From Centroberyx gerrardi (Eukaryota; Chordata; Actinopteri; Beryciformes; Berycidae), in NCBI RefSeq assembly GCF_048128805.1, contig NC_136016.1, positions 19,390,676 to 19,454,675 on the forward strand: a DNA stretch of 64,000 nucleotides, written 5' to 3'. The first letter of the stretch is position 1. Every line of letters starts with the position of its first letter. The notes under the pieces are model-generated. The model worked only from the letters and a program-made list of their open reading frames with translations. It did not search any database and was not told where the DNA came from. This document shows, in pieces, positions 58,661 through 64,000 of this stretch. The translations under genes and the position numbers were made by a program.

Positions 58661-59782
58661 ACTCCCCTGGGCCTCTCACAGCACAGGAGGGTGGGGGCGC
58701 AAAGTAAGTGAGGTGCAGTTAAGATTGGTGGTGTCAGGGTTAGAGAGGCTCTGCCTGGATTTATAGGTGTGGTGGACAGATGGATGTGAGGATATAGAAC
58801 CCTAAAGGGTGAATGTCAATATACTGTAACTAAGACCTTTCCCAAAATATATGACTTCTGCAGAGCCTTCTCTGTTTGTTAGAGAATCCATATGGCATTC
58901 ATTGGAATCTGCAGGCCAAAATAGACCTCCATATAAAAGTGAGGCTTAGACAGGAAAGGACAGTGTCCTATTCCCTGTTTCTATAGCGTGAGGTAGCATG
59001 ATACGCCCCTGGGCATGTTGCTGGTCTGCGGCAGCGCCCTATTCCCAAATAAAGGTATTCATGTATATTGTAAACCTCATCACAGTTAAGATTAGCTGCT
59101 GAAACGAATCTGTTCTTATCTGATCGTGGTTGTGTGTGTGAGTGAGAGCTCTGTCAACGTGGGGTCAAACTAAGTTACTCCATAAACACTTTAAACCAGT
59201 TCGAGAAGCTCCACAGCTGTCTCACTGTGTGTGTGTTCACGTGTGCGTGTGTGAGTGTGTTTGTACAGGTCAGAGGTCACGGTCCCGCTTTTCAACACTT
59301 TTCCCACCGTCCTCGGCCGGCCAGCGGTCCTGACATTGCAAGCAGATTCTTTGTGGCTTGTGTGTGCGGCAACTCTATGTTAGCTTTATGTTATTGCTGA
59401 AATATCATTTTGCCCTGCTTAGCTGCTCCTGTGGTTTGATTACAGGACACGGTGAGGTAAGTGTTTACACTCGCAGTCAGCGGCCTACTCTTTAAATGGC
59501 ACAAGCACAGAAACAGAAATGCTTCCACATAAAGTGATAGGCAGACACAGGCCTTTCACCATTGGTCCGACTACCAGACTGCTGTAATGGTTTAGCGGTA
59601 AAAAGTCGAAAATTTCCAGGTGTGTTTCTTACTTGCTCTTTGTTGCATCTTACACAAAACAAATGGTGCATTTGAGATCAAAGAAAAAGCAAAAAATGCA
59701 AAGGAAAAGGAACAACTCATGCTTTTCTCTATGCATTTATTTATCCTACTACACCAAGGCTAACAGATTGTATGTGTGCATG

Positions 59783-59786
<4 letters not shown>

Positions 59787-59838
<52 letters not shown>
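59787..59838. repeat. (TG)n microsatellite
   Basis: A perfect TG run of about 52 bp. Confidence 0.95.
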
Positions 59839-59839
<1 letters not shown>

Positions 59840-59863
59840 AGTCCCCAATCATATAATAACCAC

Positions 59864-59896
59864 CAGGTCAGTGTGGCAAACTGCCACACTGACCTG
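59864..59896. other. Perfect 15-bp inverted repeat with a 3-nt loop
   Basis: CAGGTCAGTGTGGCA (59864-59878), loop AAC, then its exact complement TGCCACACTGACCTG (59882-59896). It follows the (TG)n run. Confidence 0.9.
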
Positions 59897-60177
59897 TTGC
59901 ATTCATGTTCAAAGGCCTGTAACAGCCTGTATGTTCAGCATAATCTATCAGACATTTATGACCATACAAGGTCTACTTCCACGCTCACGAGGCCTGGTAT
60001 CTCTACTGCCATCTGGCGGTGGGATCCTGCAATGACACATGCTGGGGAAAAGGTTTTATTAATCGATGGAGGGACTGTGGGATCATTTTCTTCTCTCATT
60101 CATAGGCTGCCTTTATTTATTGTGAGTCACAGTTTGTACTTGAACTTTGTAATGCTGTAGTGTGTAAATGCTTGTAA

Positions 60178-60318
60178 AGTAGTAGTGGTGCCCTAGAAGT
60201 AGTGGTATTATTAGTAGCAGTAGAAGTGGTAGCAGCAGTAGCAGCAGCAGCATTAGTAGTAGTAGTAGTAGTAGCAGCGGCAGTAGTCGTAGTAATAGTA
60301 GTAATAGTAGCAGTAGTG

Positions 60319-60349
<31 letters not shown>

Positions 60350-60461
60350 CATTAGTAGTAGTAGCCTAGTATTAGTAGTAGCAGTAGTAATAGTAGTAGT
60401 AGTAGTAGTACTAGTAGTAGTAGCAGCAGTAGTAGTAGTAGTAGTAATAGTAGCAGTAGTA

Positions 60462-60493
<32 letters not shown>

Positions 60494-60545
60494 ATAGCAG
60501 CAGTAGTAGTAGTATAGTAGTAGTAGTAGTAGTACATTATTATTA
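60178..60545 (+). repeat. (AGT)n trinucleotide array, about 370 bp
   Basis: AGT/AGC/AAT triplets repeat almost without break, ending in an ATT-rich stretch near 60540-60575. Apparent polyleucine and polytyrosine frames are artefacts. Confidence 0.95.
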
Positions 60546-61246
60546 TTATAATTATTAATATAATAATATTATATTATCTTGCAGCTGCATGTTTGTTGTT
60601 GTTTTAAAATATTTTGCTCCATTTATTTTGCAGAAGTTTGTAACTTTGGCAATGAAAGTGCCATGTCATGTAAATGTCATGTGTCGCCTGTTTTCAGTGT
60701 GCCAGCATGTGTCAGTCAGAGGAAAGTCTGACCTGCAGGCAGCAGGAACACCCTGACAACACCTGTACAGCAACACACCCAAACTAAACGCATGAATCCT
60801 GAGCAACACTTGGGTAGATGGAGGAATATGTTTCTCATTAGACCGTACGTTTACTTTCAGCCTGATCCCACTGAGTTTATTTGTATGTGTGTCCTCTTTT
60901 GGTGTCTTGCTCTGCCCGGCCGGAGTCTCTTGGTGTAAACAGGATATTTATTTCCAGCTCCACAGTCATTAAATGGATTCTATATGGTGAGTGATGGAGC
61001 AATAAATCACTCCCAGTAAGCCATGTTCTTATAGCACCGGGAAATGAGTAAAGATAGGCTTGCCTCATTTGGCCCCACTTGTTATCGACCCCCCCCCATT
61101 CCCTCTATCCCCACCCCACCCCACCCCACCTGAAATCCTAATACCATCACCCACCCACCCTGCCCGCACAGCTTTCTCTCTGCCTATATTTCTGTATCTC
61201 TGTGCTTTTTCATACAGACACTCAGCCCCCTCCCTCTCATACACCT

Positions 61247-61247
61247 T

Positions 61248-61281
<34 letters not shown>

Positions 61282-61285
61282 ACAC
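61247..61285. repeat. (CA)n microsatellite
   Basis: A CA run of about 38 bp with one AA interruption. Confidence 0.9.
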
Positions 61286-63495
61286 TCTTTGCCCAATATG
61301 GCAGTGTTGTTGGCAGCAGTGGTGCTAGTCCAGGCGGGCAGTGTTCCCAGGTCTGGACTAGGGAAGAGCAGGTGTACCGCTGTCAACAGAGGCTCATAAA
61401 TACACTGCCAGCTATCTGAGATGGATTACACATTTATGTCATCATATTAAAGGCACTCTGTCAGCAAACACTTTAAAGACCCTATAATCTCTTCCTAAGA
61501 GAAAAGTCTTTTCTCCTCACAAAGGGAGTTTATGGCACGGCTCTCCGCTGTGCAGCACAGTGCTGATCTACAACAAATTAGTCCTTCATTTGTGATTATG
61601 TTTGAATTTGACACCCAGATGCAGAGCTCGACCTCGGCTTAGACCCTTTTAAATGCAAAGAGTGCAAATTAACATGTTTCCTCACAACTTTCACATGCTA
61701 AAGACGCAGGGCATGGCTTTTCTTTTTTACTACTGTCCAAGCCATGCACCTTGTACAAATATGTACACAACAGTGACATATTTACCACTCTCTGTGTTGT
61801 GATTCTAGTGTCCTATTTCACTCCCTCTCCTCCCAAACCAGCAGCACCCCCCTCTCCCCCTACGTCTGCAGCCATGAGAACCTCCTGTGTCCAAATAAAG
61901 GCTGCGGACGGCACTGCCAGCGTCCTGACTGGATGTTTCATTTTCACATTTTACCCAGAGTGCTTTGCTGCACCCCGTTGCACCGTTGTTGGGCAGTGAG
62001 TTCAGAGCCTGGAGCTCCATGTGTCGCTCGCCTCGGGCGTCTGTGTATTCTGCATGCTCAGAATAAGCCCAATGATCTCCAATTACCCTCCTCTCACGGA
62101 TTGTTTGGTGTCACTTGCCGTCTGCCGGCTGGATATGATGATTCTGCGGCTGCAGTGTAAAAGGATAGTTACGCAGTTTTTTTGGCATGGGGTGTGTGCG
62201 TTACAACTCAATTGGAGCTGTAAGTTGTAGCTGGCCCAACCCAATTAATTAGAAAATTGAAGCTGAAGCGCCACCCCCGCTCTTTCACTTGTTCTCACCC
62301 TCTTTTTCACAACAGACACGTTCTTTCGTTGGTTCTCCTAGTCTACTCATTGGTGTCCACAAGTTTCCCTGTATGCTGCAGTGCATTGTGGGATCGGTGC
62401 ATGTCTCCTGGCTGTCATCAGTAGACATGAGACATCAGAAGACATGAAGAGAGTGCGTGTTGGCTAGCTGGCTCTCTGGTTGGTTGGACACCAGATCTGG
62501 CTGGCAGACTGAAGAGCTAGATGGGTTTCATTTCACCGCTGGCTGAAATAGCAATTCGGGCCAGTGGAGAAAGAATATTCAGTGCTTTGCCCTGCTTAAA
62601 TAAACAACAGTTAATAATGGCATGCAACAGCTAACTGTCCCACCTGTAGCCTGAGAAAATAGGGAACACCTTGTTCAACATGGCTACCGCGGCTTCCAAC
62701 CAGTCCCAAGTCAGAAGAGCTGAAACCAAAGACGGATCACTTATTCCTTTGACGGTTGGATATAGAAGTTGTCGAGATATCAGATGAAGAGCAGCCGGAC
62801 AGGCCACATCAATCATTACCCAAATGTGAAAATAGAATGTGAAATAGAATGTAAGAGGCTCATATTTTTTTTCTGCCAGCGAGAAGGCTTTCAGCTCGGC
62901 AGCTATATCGTATCCTCATATGTACTGCTAAGTCCAGTGAAAAAAGAGTGGAGCATTGAAACAGTGTACTGTAAGCAGTCAGGGTGTCCTGGCTGTCCTG
63001 GCTGACCTGACGGGGGGCCCATGGCTGCAGGGTGCCGGGTGACACCCTGCCTGGGAGGACGGGTGCAGGGATAAAGTGAAGAGAAATGCATGGAAAATGG
63101 GGAGAAAAGCAGAGTTGAAGCCACACAAAGAGGAAAGGGAAATCTTGAGAATGGCAGAGACAGTGAAAAGCAAAAGCAGAGTGAAGTAGGAAGGGATAGA
63201 GAGTGGAGAAAGGAAAGGAGAAATGCAATCACCTTCCTCATTCTGAATGGAAACACCATCTGTCCATCTCTACGTCTCCTTCCCTATCTCTTTCTGTCTT
63301 TACTACCCTTCTTTCTCTGTCTTTTCCCCCCTCTTCAGAAGCAGAGATGGACTGAATGGTGACGTTGTTTCCTCCTGGGAACAAAATCCTGATGCTGTCT
63401 GGGTGTGTTAAGCAGAACTCCAGCATCAGTGATTTTGTTGCCAGGGGGAAAACAATACCGACGGGAACTTCCTTTCCAAAAATGGATGTTTGGAA

Positions 63496-63680
63496 GTTAC
63501 TATTATTATTATTATTATTATTATTATTAGTAGTAGTAGTAGTAGTAGTAGTAGCGGTAATAGCATTAATAGTAGTAGTACTAGAAGCTATTAGTAGCAG
63601 TAGTAGTAGTTGTAGTAGTAGAAGTATTAGTAGTAGTTGTAGTAGTACTAGTAATAGTATTAGTAATAGTAATAGATAAT
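63496..63680 (+). repeat. (ATT)n-(AGT)n trinucleotide array
   Basis: About eleven ATT units run directly into AGT/AGC/AAT triplets. The composition is like the array 3 kb to the left. Confidence 0.95.
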
Positions 63681-64000
63681 ATTTAATCTAGTTACATTCT
63701 CTAAAAGGTGTTTGAATTGATCTATGAAAGTTTGAAATTCAAATTAATAGCATGTATAGGGGACAAACTATTAGTTAAACAAGCAAAAATTATTTTGTAT
63801 TAACTATGCTGAGACATAGACGTAGATCTGTGATTACTCTTTGCATGACATGTGATCTCATCTAGCCAGCCCAGCACAAGCTAACAGCCCCTCTGCACTC
63901 CTCTCTTCTCAGCTTGACTGCTATTCTGCTCATAGCCTCCAGAGGAAGCTAAAGCTCACTAAAGCATCTGACACATAAACCACAGGCCCAAATGTTTTCA

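Larger units (their letters stand above)
53080..64000. other. About 11 kb without a supportable gene
   Basis: I read both strands for splice-bounded coding blocks and recognised none. The stretch holds simple repeats, GC- and C-rich tracts, one MITE-like repeat and a weak exon-like block (all noted separately). It could be intergenic or a large intron of a gene whose exons lie to the right. Confidence 0.5.

Noticed and set aside
60113-60537. Polyleucine and polytyrosine frames
   Set aside because: These are translations of the AGT triplet array.

Overview
This window is nuclear DNA of a ray-finned (teleost, probably percomorph-like) fish. The evidence is compact multi-exon genes with GT-AG introns, fish-type beta-parvalbumins, teleost tRNA-derived SINEs, many short inverted-repeat DNA transposon remnants, and abundant CA, TC and AGT microsatellites. 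I joined the exons by hand from splice sites, reading-frame continuity and remembered human and fish protein sequences. No alignment or search was run.

Layout. (1) 210-6797, plus strand: the last 15 coding exons of rsph10b, a MORN-repeat radial-spoke protein of motile cilia; the gene runs off the left edge. (2) 7120-13711, minus strand: complete dlgap5 (HURP, a mitotic spindle protein), 18 coding exons, 981 residues, tail to tail with rsph10b. Its promoter near 14,270-14,460 carries two inverted CCAAT boxes and a CHR-like box. (3) 16226-29238, minus strand: complete ccz1 (Mon1-Ccz1 Rab7 exchange factor), 15 coding exons, 473 residues, with untranslated exons up to about 30,120. (4) 31999-52866, minus strand: four head-to-tail parvalbumin genes with the same exon phases. 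They are an oncomodulin-like copy (pvalb8/9 type), two muscle beta-parvalbumins and a more divergent fourth copy. Three have a clear TATA box. (5) 53,050-64,000: no gene I can support, only simple repeats, a MITE-like repeat and one weak exon-like GC-rich block near 54.7 kb.

The order parvalbumin/oncomodulin - CCZ1 - RSPH10B matches human 7p22.1 (OCM, CCZ1, RSPH10B). In human, dlgap5 is on another chromosome (14q), so its position between rsph10b and ccz1 is the synteny difference here. The genes share no pathway; they are neighbours by ancestry. Repeats include a TTAA-flanked long-hairpin element, a second TTAA MITE, a hAT MITE with a perfect 8-bp target duplication, a long-TIR MITE family with several copies, a truncated LINE 3' end, SINEs, and a compound TC-rich minisatellite just upstream of the oncomodulin-like promoter. 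I saw no retroviral or other capsid- or envelope-bearing element. I found no previously undescribed multi-gene system; the findings are gene-structure, regulatory and repeat observations.
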